The translations under genes were made by a program, and so were the position numbers. Below, one piece after another: positions 34,422-41,676 of a stretch of 64,000 nt of DNA (positions are counted from its first letter, which is position 1; the number at the start of each line of letters is the position of its first letter). This DNA is from Cristatella mucedo (Eukaryota; Bryozoa; Phylactolaemata; Cristatellidae): positions 428,501 to 492,500 of the forward strand of contig WPIO01000023.1 in the NCBI GenBank assembly GCA_009760855.2, given 5' to 3'. Below the pieces are notes generated by a model. The model saw only the letters and a list, made by a program, of their open reading frames with translations, did not search any database and was not told the origin of the DNA.

Positions 34422-37372
34422 TCCATCTCTTTTTAGCCAAGCCGATAGGACACCGGCACATTTCCATAGACGTGCTTGGTATAGGTCGAACGGCAGTCGT
34501 GAGCGTCCTTCTGTTCTGTGCCGTAAACTCAATATGTTGCCTTCTGCTTCGTGACTGGCTATCGGTCAGGCTCGTGATGCTGGGCCGTCTGGCAGCTAGC
34601 TTCATGCACATCCAAAATTACGAAGTTACGTGCAAAGCGAGGTGCTCCTTCCTCCTCGTTTGCCGAATGCTTGCCTTGCCGAAATTCGATCCTGGATGTC
34701 GGAAAACTTCTTGAAACTAAATGACGATACAACCGAACCGTTGCTCATAGGACACCCTAAGCGTGTGGCTGGATTAGAAAGCTTTGCTCTTTTAATAGGT
34801 TATGCTGTTGTGAGACCATCGCGTGCCCAAAATTTAAGGATAGTTTTCGACAACTGCCTAAACTTTAAAAGCTTCACTCAGAAGACTGCTTCTAAAGCTA
34901 GCTATCACATCCGATCCCTATCTAAGATTAGGAGCTGTCTTCCACTGTGGCTTGCAAAGAATCCAACTAGCTTCTTAGTTCTGTCTCGGCTTGATTATTG
35001 TAATTCCCTTTTGGCTGGGCTACCAAAAATAGCACCTAGTTCACTGCAGCTGCTATGAATATGGCTTTGGGGCTAGTTTTTAAGTCCCAGAGGTTTGACC
35101 ACGAGTCTCCTTTACTAAAAGAGCTAGGATTGCTGCCGGTTGATCAACGGATACAGAGCAAAGTTCTTACACTGACCCACAAGGCCCGCCACGGCTTGGC
35201 TCCTGTATACCTAACTGAACTGCTGTACCAGTTTCAGCCTCCTCGTGCCCTCAGGTCTTGTATGGATAATAAGTTAGCTGTTCTTTTCCTCTGCTTAAAG
35301 GCCGTTGGCGGCAGAAGCTATAGGTCTGCAGGTCCTAGACTGTGGAACTTGCTTCCACGATTCTTACGCAACGACAACCACTCTCCTGCTGCCGACCATG
35401 GTTAATCCTTTTCAGTGGTCCTGAGCTGCTACTTCTATGATGCTCACTACCTCAACTACTCTCCTGACTCTGCTATGCTTCTTACTTTAACTTTGTTGCG
35501 TGAGACAAAGTCTGTTGGCTGCCGAATCCTTACCAAAACCGCTTAGGTTTTGAGTGCACTATCGAAAACTCTCCTGCATAACACCCGCATAGTCTTTATG
35601 GATTTGTGGAGTTACAGACAGTGGTACATGCCCGCTCTTTCATGCTCTTTATGGCCGAGCAAAGGCTGCAGCTACGTGTTGACCTTTCTAAGCGTTCGCA
35701 AACAGCTTATTCCGGCCCGGGTTGTTGCTGAGCTTGCAGGTACGTGCATAGGTCATTTCTATTTCTGGCGTCACTGGTCAAAGCCACTGCGAATTTTTGC
35801 CCAGAGCACTGGTTTATGCCGAATATCATGGCGCTTGTTCTTCCTACCCTCACCAACTGCTACTGGCAGGTTGCATCCGGTTTCGACTTGTGAAACTCAC
35901 TGCTTGCTGGTCTACCTGGCCTGTGTACTCAGGCGCTTACAGCTGGTGCAAGGCTCCGCAGCTAGGCTTGTCTGTCGTGAGCGGCGCAGTTGCCACATCA
36001 CACCACTTCTCGCCGACCGGCACTGGCTCCCAGTCAAGCAACGCATCGACTTCAAAATTTTGTCACTCACTTTTAGGTCACTTCTTTTTTTGGCTCCAGC
36101 CTACCTCTCAGATCTACTCCTCCACCAGGCAAAGCATCGTGCCACCCGCTTTTCGTAATCCAACTGTTTACTCATATCTCAAATCCTTTAGAGACTCTGC
36201 CTTTAGTTTGTATGCTCCCAAAGCTTGCAATTCACTCCCGACTTGCATCACGACATCTTCTGACTTGTCCACATTTCAAAAGAAACTAAAACATATATTT
36301 GTCATAACATTTAATGGGTCCCTGTGATTCATCTTTCATGCGCTTATGCTTGCTGACTCTGCATGCTGCCACTAACCAAGCTTGCATAACTACCCTGTGC
36401 ATGCCACCCCTAACCATGCTATTCTTGTTGTTTATCGAGCATGATACCACTCACCATTCGATCGTGCTTCCTTTGCAGCATATGTAAAGGGCATAGAAAG
36501 AGACTGAGTTCTCTGATGTCGCTATATCAAATGCATTATTATCATTATTATTAGCAGAGGAAAGTCTGGTTGCTGTTCGTGATTCTGGTACTATGACCGG
36601 CTTGGCTCTTTTAGGCAGAGTATGGGGAGGAGGCTGTGAATGCGAGTTCGTACGAGTAGACTTAACCGGGTGCCGTCAAGATGTGTGTTATGTGACGCCC
36701 TGCTCGGCCCATGGCTCATTCGTCGGTCAGCCAAAGGAGTGGCCACAGATGCTGCCGTTGCTACATCCGCTGATGCAGGCATGCCGTTGTTGCAGTGGTC
36801 TCGCTGTGTGCAAGTTGCAGCAGTGTGCAGAGCAGGCAGAGTGCCGGCCGTCAGGGGCTAGCCACATGGCTCGCGCTATTGGAAGGTGCGCCAACAGCGA
36901 GCGAGTGGCGAGTAGAACTTGTTTCGGCGTCGCGTTCGATAAGTCCTTCAAGGGATCAATATGATGAACGAGCATATACAATGCCGGCTATGGCTTGTCC
37001 CATGATCTGCCATAGGCTTAAGGCTGGCTGCCGATGCAAACGATGACAAATCTTAAGAAGGTCTGCCGGTTAGCAGAGGACGGGTTAAGAACCTGTCATT
37101 CATTTATTAGCCATCAGCGATTGTTGGTAGGCCGAGGCAAGATGGCCTCGAGTGAGGGAAGGCACTCGTACTTTGAACAATCTTGACATTTTCGCGTAGA
37201 TTTGTGTGACATGCGATGTGTCGCGAATTGTGTAGATGGGTGCCTGTGAGCTGTTGCATTGTGGAATTTAGGAATGGTCAGTCATTCGGGGTACATCAAT
37301 CTATGATTGTTGTACTTTTTTTGTAGTCCGCAGCAGTCCGAGCCGAGCAAAGGATCATTTGAGAATACATGA
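2148..37372 (+). CDS. PPP6R: PP6 regulatory subunit, SAPS-domain protein (19-exon gene, 5' end outside window)
   Basis: SAPS proteins are scaffold subunits of protein phosphatase 6. They bind the catalytic subunit PPP6C (Sit4 in yeast) through an Arm/HEAT-like SAPS domain, in the cytosol and partly the nucleus. Nineteen exons (listed separately) join in phase to about 727 codons. Diagnostic blocks appear in family order: [129 protein letters not shown], then acidic/Ser-rich blocks with WASFSSE and ENWADFSKF. Human PPP6R3 (873 residues) has the same order, so about 150 N-terminal residues are missing upstream. The paralogue number is not meaningful in an invertebrate, so the symbol is generic. 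Introns of about 85 bp to 7 kb carry most of the transposons here. The exon order and phase are seen in the sequence; the function is by family. Confidence 0.93.
2411..2476 (+). CDS. PPP6R: PPP6R exon b
   Basis: Twenty-two codons, phase 0/0, with acceptor gctcttgcag and donor gtaagt. It encodes [19 protein letters not shown] followed by EES, equivalent to the family's NWLNEEKIIQRLVE helix directly after exon a. The intron before it is only 125 bp. Confidence 0.93.
2885..3990 (+). mobile_element. Tc1/mariner relic, interrupted by a LINE tail
   Basis: Successive frames give [19 protein letters not shown] (helix-turn-helix region), [30 protein letters not shown] (first catalytic Asp region), [10 protein letters not shown] and [17 protein letters not shown] (C-terminus). 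It is broken by frameshifts and stops, and by an inserted minus-strand LINE tail plus simple repeats at 3388-3535. It lies in the intron between PPP6R exons b and c. Confidence 0.85.
3388..3457 (-). mobile_element. LINE-1fam 3' tail
   Basis: Minus-strand copy of the conserved tail: (ATT)n preceded by tcaagtg, agcgccctcagagaact and ctttctaggcgctt in the plus-strand reading. It is a severely 5'-truncated insertion inside the Tc1 relic. Short (AAAT)n and (CA)n runs follow to 3535. Confidence 0.8.
4410..4516 (+). CDS. PPP6R: PPP6R exon c
   Basis: Starts in phase 0 after ccattgtag and ends two bases into a codon at a gtacga donor. It encodes [35 protein letters not shown], matching the family block HSNASQSLCEIVRLSRDQ ... 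DPLLATLE. The 1.9-kb intron upstream holds a Tc1 relic. Confidence 0.92.
4517..5690. other. Intron sequence, no feature recognised
   Basis: Between PPP6R exons c and d, upstream of a SINE-A. Open frames here (for example 4868-5074 and 5374-5826) show no recognisable family and no phase-compatible exon signals. Confidence 0.4.
5697..5850 (+). repeat. SINE-A copy, divergent
   Basis: tRNA-like head (agcttaggggtgaagtgg), B-box GGTTCGAAACC, body gcaattctttattgactact and gccgctatggctcttctgcc, end gagacttattgaatcagctta. It matches the other SINE-A copies with clear divergence. Confidence 0.72.
6081..6194 (+). CDS. PPP6R: PPP6R exon d
   Basis: Begins with the last base of a codon after ctcgttgcag and ends two bases into a codon at gtgagt. 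It encodes [37 protein letters not shown], aligning with the family's [30 protein letters not shown]. The phase match with exons c and e supports both boundaries. Confidence 0.9.
6442..6571 (+). CDS. PPP6R: PPP6R exon e
   Basis: Follows a pyrimidine-rich tract ending tcatcaag and ends in phase 0 before gtattg. The first base completes Met from exon d. It encodes a variable linker ([19 protein letters not shown]) and then [17 protein letters not shown], the family's IRGRLGSFHELLLEPPK helix. Confidence 0.92.
7107..7265 (+). CDS. PPP6R: PPP6R exon f
   Basis: Fifty-three codons, phase 0/0, acceptor tatccctag and a weak donor gtaggc. It encodes [53 protein letters not shown]. The family motif PxGNTRLNVIRLISSLL is clear. 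The donor is chosen because the next exon resumes exactly at the following family residue. Confidence 0.94.
7495..7613 (+). mobile_element. LINE-1fam 3' tail
   Basis: Contains cctttgcagcaactgtaaag, tgcctagaagatttcgagat, gagttctctgagggtgcttt, atcaagtg and a (TTA)n end. The same 3' terminus follows the RT open frames at 33-34 kb. It sits in the intron between exons f and g. Confidence 0.8.
7703..7879 (+). CDS. PPP6R: PPP6R exon g
   Basis: Fifty-nine codons, phase 0/0, acceptor ctttttacatag and donor gtaagt. It opens with [19 protein letters not shown] (family MFFKYTWNNFLHTQVEIC). A low-complexity Ala/Pro/Asp loop follows, ending QLAEH, as in the family's variable loop before HLFQKC. Confidence 0.94.
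8101..8165 (+). CDS. PPP6R: PPP6R exon h
   Basis: Acceptor tgcgttgtag, donor gtaagt; starts in phase 0 and ends two bases into a codon. It encodes [21 protein letters not shown], matching the family's LFQKCQLIERILEAWEMN. Confidence 0.93.
8800..10140 (-). mobile_element. LINE-1fam copy, degenerate RT region, minus strand
   Basis: On the minus strand the order is [14 protein letters not shown] (RT start), [10 protein letters not shown] with [13 protein letters not shown], then [20 protein letters not shown] and [14 protein letters not shown], the block that reads [20 protein letters not shown] in the better copy at 33.8 kb. Stops and frameshifts are many. A separate LINE tail (9688-9776) is inserted within it. 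It fills the intron between exons h and i. Confidence 0.75.
9688..9776 (-). mobile_element. LINE-1fam 3' tail nested in the 8.8-10.1 kb LINE
   Basis: Plus-strand reading: (ACTAAT)n-like end, agtgccctcagagaactcaa, tctttctaggcactttacat, ttgctg. Its position in the middle of a same-family copy shows a later insertion rather than that copy's own 3' end. Confidence 0.72.
10583..10701 (+). CDS. PPP6R: PPP6R exon i
   Basis: Acceptor catattaag, donor gtatgt. Its first base completes Gln from exon h and its last base opens an Ala codon. It encodes [38 protein letters not shown], equal to family [33 protein letters not shown]. A degenerate minus-strand LINE fills the intron before it. Confidence 0.94.
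10702..12455. other. Intron between PPP6R exons i and j, no feature recognised
   Basis: No transposon or repeat that I recognise. A GC-rich stretch at 11.6-12.4 kb gives overlapping open frames in several phases, none matching the SAPS family or phase-compatible with the flanking exons. Confidence 0.4.
12456..12541 (+). CDS. PPP6R: PPP6R exon j
   Basis: Acceptor gctgcattttag, donor gtgagg. It completes Ala and continues [29 protein letters not shown]. The family has [29 protein letters not shown]. It ends in phase 0, only 85 bp before the next exon. Confidence 0.94.
12627..12713 (+). CDS. PPP6R: PPP6R exon k
   Basis: Twenty-nine codons, phase 0/0, acceptor cacttgcag and donor gtgtgt. It encodes [29 protein letters not shown]. 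The acidic run and FSQDSxLQQ match the family's [21 protein letters not shown]. Confidence 0.93.
13718..13852 (-). repeat. SINE-B copy (tRNA head, LINE-like tail)
   Basis: On the minus strand: a canonical tRNA A box (TGGCCCAGTGG), ttaaggtgctcgcac, B box gggctcgagcccc, then a tail with cacctgagattaaactctct and taggacac that resembles the LINE-1fam 3' end. It is the clearest SINE-B copy in the window. Confidence 0.8.
14215..15000 (+). mobile_element. Tc1/mariner relic, interrupted by a LINE tail
   Basis: Reads [19 protein letters not shown] (first catalytic Asp), a broken GGG/FMAL block, [16 protein letters not shown] (second Asp block), then [25 protein letters not shown]-1fam tail with (TTA)n at about 14452-14541 splits it. 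Third catalytic Glu position is Gly. Confidence 0.83.
14452..14541 (+). mobile_element. LINE-1fam or SINE-B 3' tail
   Basis: aaagtgcctagaaagagatt, caggtctctatgggtgctat, acaaatgcattattattatt. The tacaaatg ending is nearer the SINE-B/LINE tail variant seen at 43.3 kb. It is inserted into the Tc1 relic. Confidence 0.72.
15339..15410. repeat. (TG)n microsatellite
   Basis: About 36 perfect TG units followed by cgtgcgtgcg. It lies upstream of PPP6R exon l. Confidence 0.97.
15497..15640. repeat. 18-bp tandem repeat, 8 copies
   Basis: Near-perfect tandem copies of gacctgtgccgagcttta, about 120 bp upstream of PPP6R exon l. Because the period is a multiple of three, the plus strand reads an open RPVPSF hexapeptide repeat. 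It is intronic by position. Confidence 0.95.
15761..15858 (+). CDS. PPP6R: PPP6R exon l
   Basis: Acceptor gcgtgtccag, donor gtgagt. It encodes [32 protein letters not shown], matching [22 protein letters not shown] in human PPP6R3. It ends two bases into a codon. The intron before it contains an 18-bp tandem repeat and (TG)n. Confidence 0.95.
17207..17905 (-). mobile_element. LINE-1fam 3' part nested in Tc1
   Basis: Minus strand 17887-17699 encodes the LINE C-terminus ([38 protein letters not shown]). Its 3' UTR and (ATT)n tail end at 17207. A LINE-2fam fragment on the other strand interrupts the UTR at 17362-17632. Confidence 0.85.
17362..17632 (+). mobile_element. LINE-2fam 3' end nested in LINE-1fam
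   Basis: Starts in the C-terminal coding end (acgacatctactctccaact) and runs through the 3' UTR shared with copies at 35.4, 38.7 and 61.5 kb (gtctgttggctaccgaattc, gccgcttaggctg, actctcctgcgtaacaccca, gagttactgacggagatac). The host LINE UTR is continuous on either side. Confidence 0.83.
18150..18500 (-). mobile_element. Non-LTR retrotransposon fragment, RT C-terminal type
   Basis: Minus strand gives [20 protein letters not shown] followed by frameshifted [20 protein letters not shown]. This resembles the IEAVQRRAARFV...SVTxMLxxLGWPSLExRR block common to many LINE ORF2 ends and differs from both LINE-1fam and LINE-2fam here. Confidence 0.6.
19145..19712 (+). mobile_element. LINE-1fam 3' part, degenerate
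   Basis: Recognisable blocks are gaccgatctgctttgccaac, gacttcaaggtcaaatcact, cacttttgggttcctccatt, and a tail with tgtaaagtacatagagg, ttaaggtgctatgtaaagtg and attattac. Heavily mutated relative to the 33.7-34.4 kb copy. Confidence 0.7.
19713..21477. other. Intron before PPP6R exon m, no feature recognised
   Basis: AT-rich intron with no open frame of note, no tandem repeat and no element that I can assign. Confidence 0.4.
21478..21538 (+). CDS. PPP6R: PPP6R exon m
   Basis: A short exon of 61 bases; acceptor gtgattgtag, donor gttagt. Its first base completes Asp. It encodes [20 protein letters not shown], equivalent to VSFDRVSDINFTLNTNESG in the family. It ends in phase 0. Confidence 0.9.
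21638..21768 (+). CDS. PPP6R: PPP6R exon n
   Basis: Acceptor ttccgcttgcag, donor gtatgt. It encodes [44 protein letters not shown]. The FEACxxxRIxxFDDG and DEEDIWEEK signatures of the family are plain. It ends two bases into a codon. Confidence 0.94.
22740..22912 (+). repeat. SINE-A copy
   Basis: atggctcactaggtaagaca (A-box region), gtcgtggtttcgaatcctgt (B box), gggcgatcctttatcgccac, gactcttctgtcgctataca, gaggctgttaagtcagcta and a T-rich end. One of the best preserved copies. Confidence 0.85.
23300..24320 (-). mobile_element. Tc1/mariner relic, near full-length, degenerate
   Basis: Minus strand from 24320: [17 protein letters not shown] (second helix-turn-helix), [11 protein letters not shown] (GRPR hook), later [14 protein letters not shown] (VEGIMDxxxY block) and [20 protein letters not shown]. 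Order and spacing match Tc1 transposase, with numerous stops and frameshifts. The third catalytic Glu position reads Lys or Asn. Confidence 0.8.
24321..25867. other. Intron before PPP6R exon o, little recognised
   Basis: A weak tRNA-like segment on the minus strand near 24780-24850 (ttggccaagcggtcagc, gttcaaaccctg) may be an old SINE or tRNA pseudogene. Otherwise I see no gene or known repeat. Confidence 0.35.
25868..26055 (+). CDS. PPP6R: PPP6R exon o (acidic/Ser-rich tail)
   Basis: Acceptor tctgcttgcag, donor gtaatg, phases matching exons n and p. It encodes a Ser/Asp/Glu-rich stretch ([20 protein letters not shown]) ending IEKMDVDN, comparable to TEDKMEVDLSEP of PPP6R3. The higher GC and acidic repeats fit the disordered C-terminal half. 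Exact alignment is weaker than for the SAPS exons. Confidence 0.82.
26509..26598. repeat. (AC)n microsatellite
   Basis: About 45 near-perfect AC units in the intron after PPP6R exon o. Confidence 0.97.
27160..27295 (-). repeat. SINE-B copy, diverged
   Basis: Plus-strand reading attggtatagcaccccatga, gaacttaatcgaatctctat, cacctatgccacagtgctcg, accccacgacctcgaagcac, cttaacccctgggccagatg. This is the tail-to-head reverse of the 13.7-kb SINE-B. Confidence 0.75.
28293..28506 (+). CDS. PPP6R: PPP6R exon p
   Basis: Acceptor tctgcttgcag completes Ala; the donor gtagga runs straight into a (GA)n tract. It encodes [20 protein letters not shown], then [31 protein letters not shown]. The GWASFSEF-like and WADFxxF motifs recur in PPP6R tails. 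It ends two bases into a codon. Confidence 0.87.
28508..28601. repeat. (GA)n microsatellite fused to a splice donor
   Basis: About 46 GA units start four to five bases into the intron after PPP6R exon p (gtaggagagag). Degenerate purine runs continue to about 28690. Confidence 0.97.
28977..29040. repeat. (AG)n microsatellite
   Basis: About 30 AG units ending in a short G run, in the same intron as the 28.5-kb (GA)n. Confidence 0.97.
29167..29246 (+). CDS. PPP6R: PPP6R exon q
   Basis: Acceptor gtgcttgcag, donor gtgagt. It encodes [26 protein letters not shown], a Ser/Pro-rich segment similar to the family's RSNSPVEMET region. Phases agree with both neighbours. Confidence 0.82.
30242..30359 (+). 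CDS. PPP6R: PPP6R exon r (penultimate, or terminal if unspliced)
   Basis: Acceptor ttctgttgca/g. It encodes [38 protein letters not shown], a helical acidic tail. At its end the bases GTGTAAGT can be read as a GTG codon followed by the TAA stop at 30361-30363, or as a consensus gtaagt donor at 30360. I prefer splicing because a phase-matched short exon with a poly(A) signal lies at 37.33 kb, but both ends are possible. Confidence 0.8.
30364..31100. other. Last PPP6R intron (or 3' region), no feature recognised
   Basis: If exon r ends at the TAA stop this would be 3' UTR or flank. I see no AATAAA close to 30363. The frame at 30409-30771 is open but matches nothing I know. Confidence 0.35.
31130..32250 (-). 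mobile_element. Tc1/mariner relic
   Basis: Minus strand reads [50 protein letters not shown], a frameshifted HDPKHTGKH block, then [20 protein letters not shown]. The GGGSVMVW, DPKHT and SPDLNPIE signatures of Tc1 are intact, unlike the other copies. Several frameshifts and stops. The N-terminal half toward 32.25 kb is very degenerate. Confidence 0.85.
32505..32717 (+). mobile_element. LINE-1fam 3' UTR and tail
   Basis: Contains tgtgcttatgcgtgctgaga, gtgcatgctgccactaaccg, cacccctaaccatgttattc, cctttgcagcaattgtaaag, cgcctagaaagagattgag, gagggcgctttatcaagtg and (TTA)n. Matches 34190-34420. Confidence 0.85.
32738..32822 (-). repeat. SINE-A copy, 5' part only
   Basis: Minus strand: ttagccaaagtattgaggtg, ctcgcactttacgaactcg, taggttcgagtccagcagcc, agtcctttattgcctgctgc. 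It lies between two LINE-1fam copies. Confidence 0.68.
32867..34422 (+). pseudogene. LINE-1fam reverse transcriptase ORF2 (L2/CR1-like), best copy
   Basis: Non-LTR reverse transcriptase that would copy LINE RNA into the genome. The 266-codon frame at 32867-33667 holds [37 protein letters not shown] (motif A), [13 protein letters not shown] (motif B) and FYADDTQLY (motif C), then [18 protein letters not shown] frameshift near 33650 moves to the frame of [20 protein letters not shown] and [20 protein letters not shown] second lies near 34133 before the C-terminus. Motif A reads LLYLSAAFD where the family has a catalytic Asp, so this copy is inactive on two counts. The 3' UTR and (TTA)n tail end at 34422. 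N-terminal endonuclease is absent (5' truncated). Confidence 0.93.
34617..35625 (+). pseudogene. LINE-2fam ORF2 3' part (second L2-like family)
   Basis: Frame 34630-35055 reads [56 protein letters not shown]. It then shifts to [55 protein letters not shown], the C-terminal LINE block of proteins related to but distinct from LINE-1fam. A 3' UTR shared with other LINE-2fam copies follows. It sits head-to-tail after the 34.4-kb LINE-1fam. Confidence 0.88.
35860..36553 (+). mobile_element. LINE-1fam 3' part
   Basis: Encodes [60 protein letters not shown], then frameshifts. The 3' UTR (catgctgccactaaccaagc, gcataactaccctgtgcat) and tail (gtaaagggcatagaaagaga, gcattattatcattattatt) are complete. 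Third LINE in a tandem cluster from 32.5 to 36.55 kb. Confidence 0.88.
36554..37326. other. Intron just before the tentative terminal exon
   Basis: No repeat recognised. A 123-codon Cys-rich open frame (36593-36964) has no family match and its composition looks like chance. Confidence 0.35.
37327..37372 (+). CDS. PPP6R: PPP6R exon s (tentative terminal exon)
   Basis: A pyrimidine tract ending ttttttttgtag precedes a 46-base exon. It completes Val from exon r, adds [14 protein letters not shown] and stops at TGA 37370-37372. With it the total is an exact multiple of three. An AATAAA lies about 150 bases further on. It is too short to prove by homology and the 7-kb intron before it is long. 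Confidence 0.5.
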
Positions 37373-37520
37373 TACGAGGGCCTTGTATTCTGTCAGCTGC
37401 ACTGGATGCTGGTGCTGTTACTCTGTACAAGGTGTCAGCTCCTTGGCGAGCACCGTTCATTTGTTAGGCATGCCGCATGCGGTATGTCGAAGTTATGTAC
37501 ATGCCAGACACTTTGGTTTG

Positions 37521-37526
37521 AATAAA
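37521..37526 (+). promoter_or_regulatory. Candidate poly(A) signal of PPP6R
   Basis: A canonical AATAAA lies about 150 bases past the proposed TGA stop at 37370. It is the natural 3' end signal if the terminal exon call is right. Confidence 0.45.
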
Positions 37527-37764
37527 TTAAATAGACACATTTCGTTTTGAGTATTTTCACAGGGCACTCTTTCATCCGAAGAAGTACGGCTGCCATCATT
37601 TTCATTGTCTTAGCAAGAGGGGCATCTGCCATCAGCCGGCAGATGCAGCTCTTGGTGGCTTCGCCATGTGTACATACCCAGCACTGGCAGCAGCCTCACG
37701 GCCTTCGGCTGTTTGGATCATCACTAATGGTGTTATTTGCACCTTACTCCTCTCATCCCCCCAC

Positions 37765-37955
37765 TGTGCCATTTATTTTCCTCTCACCTCTCTCTTATCC
37801 CCTCTCTTCCGTATCTTCCTTATCTCCCCTCCTCTTTCTTCCTAATCTCTTTTCCTCTTTCCCCTCTCCCTCTCTGTCCTCTTAACTCTCCCTTCTCTCT
37901 CCCCCTCTCTCCCATCTATTCCTTCTCTCTCCCCCTCTACTCTCTCATTTATCTC
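37765..37955. repeat. CT-rich low-complexity tract
   Basis: Degenerate cct/ctct repeats immediately downstream of the PPP6R 3' end. Confidence 0.85.
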
Positions 37956-38289
37956 TAGTTCCCCGTTACTCGCAAGCCAGCCGTCTCCTTGACATTATTC
38001 ATTGTGAGCGCTACCATAGCAGTCAGCTGAGCATGCTCGCCATACGTCAGTAACATTGGGGCTACTACTCGGTTCCACGACCGAGCAGCTTGTGAGCAGG
38101 ACTTGGAGGCCGATGGGCTCACCTTTGATGACATCAATCATATAAAATGCTCATCTTAATCTCAGTGAAGGCCGTTGTCTTAATCCGGCCTCTGCAACCT
38201 AACTTCACCATCAACTGAATCCGGCCTCTGCAGCCCAACTTAAAAGCATGTATTAAAGGAGCCACGTTAGAAAAGAGAATGCTTAGCCT

Positions 38290-38945
38290 TGAATATTAAG
38301 AGTACGATTACTGCAATTTCATTGTGGTTAGGCTACCAAAAACAGCCATTAGGCCACTGCAGCTGGTAATAAATAGAGCTCCAAGGCTAGTCAACAAATC
38401 GTTGAGGTTCAAGGTTAGCCATGTGTCTCTTTTGCTGAAAGAGCTACGGTGGCTCCCGGTTGGTAAACATATCCCGAGTCAAGTAGTTATGCTGACTCAT
38501 AAGGCCTGCCATGACTTGGCTCCTTCATACCTAGCTGAACTGCTGCACCAGTTTCAGCCTCCTCGTGCCACCAGGTCCTCAATTTACAATAAATTAGCTG
38601 TTCCTTCGCTTTAAGCACGGTTCGCGACGGAAGCTTATGCTATGTAGGTCATCGACTGTGGAGCTCACTCCCACAATTCCTATCCAACGACATCTATTCT
38701 TCTGCCGGCTGTGGCACATTCTTTCCAGCCGCCCTGAGCATCTACTCACTTCCTCAACTGCCCTGCTGATCCAGCTATGCCAGCCACTTTCTCTTAGTTG
38801 TGTATGGTAAGTTGCTGGCTACCGATTTCGTATCGAAAGCCGCCTAGGCTTTGAGTGCACTGCAGAAAACTCGCCTGCGTAACGCTCACATAGTCTTAAT
38901 GGCTTTGTTGAGTTACAGACGGAGATACGTAGCATTACGTTACAC
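38290..38945 (+). mobile_element. LINE-2fam 3' part
   Basis: Encodes YDYCNFIVVRLPKTAIRPLQ, LLLKELRWLPVGKHIPSQVV, LTHKACHDLAPSYLAELLHQ, FQPPRATRSSIYNKLAVPS. The LINE-2fam 3' UTR (cgatttcgtatcgaaagccg, gccttaggctttgagtgcac-like) ends near 38945. Confidence 0.85.
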
Positions 38946-41050
<2,105 letters not shown>

Positions 41051-41055
41051 CCTGA

Positions 41056-41225
41056 GTTTTGGCGTAGCGGTAAGGTGCCCGAACTTTACCACTCCGGTCA
41101 CGAGTTTGAATCATGCAGGAGGAAATTCTTGATTGCACACAATGACCGGAGGTAGCCGTGGGTGATGGTCGCTAAGGCTCTTCTGACGCTATATACATGA
41201 AAATGTGGATTGAGTTGACCTTTAC
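41056..41225 (+). repeat. SINE-A copy, diverged
   Basis: ggcgtagcggtaaggtgccc, cggtcacgagtttgaatcat, gaaattcttgattgcacaca, gctaaggctcttctgacgct. Same order of blocks as the better copies. Confidence 0.72.
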
Positions 41226-41499
41226 TTTGCACCCGATGCTGGGGCCCGATGAAGACCGTGCCCGGCCTTCACGAGCAGCTCAACCGCTAATGCTCACAAT
41301 CTCTGCTAAGTGAGACTACGGATCTTGCTGCGGCCTTTGATTTAACTAGTCATCACTAAGTTTCACCGACGGCTTGACCTTATTTTGCAAGCTTTAGGCC
41401 CACTTACGGGCGCTCCACCCTTCGTAAAAAGGTTAACTTAATTTCCTTCCAGATATCTTATATATCGACACATTTTCTGCGTTTAAAATCTATTAGGTG

Positions 41500-41650
41500 A
41501 TTTAACAGCCTCATTTGTATAGCGGCAGACGAGCCTTAAAGATTTTCACTATCGCTTTCAGTTGTAAATAAAGGATCGCCCACTGCTGGATTCAAACCCT
41601 CGACCTCGATCATGAAGAGCAAGCACACTCCCTCCTGGGCTATCATGGCA
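41500..41650 (-). repeat. SINE-A copy, minus strand
   Basis: Plus-strand reading gatttaacagcctcatttgt, agcggcagacgagccttaaa, aaggatcgcccactgctgga, ttcaaaccctcgacctcgat, gggctatcatggc. Complete from tail to head. Confidence 0.82.
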
Positions 41651-41676
41651 TTACTGCAACAGTACAGTAGATTGAG

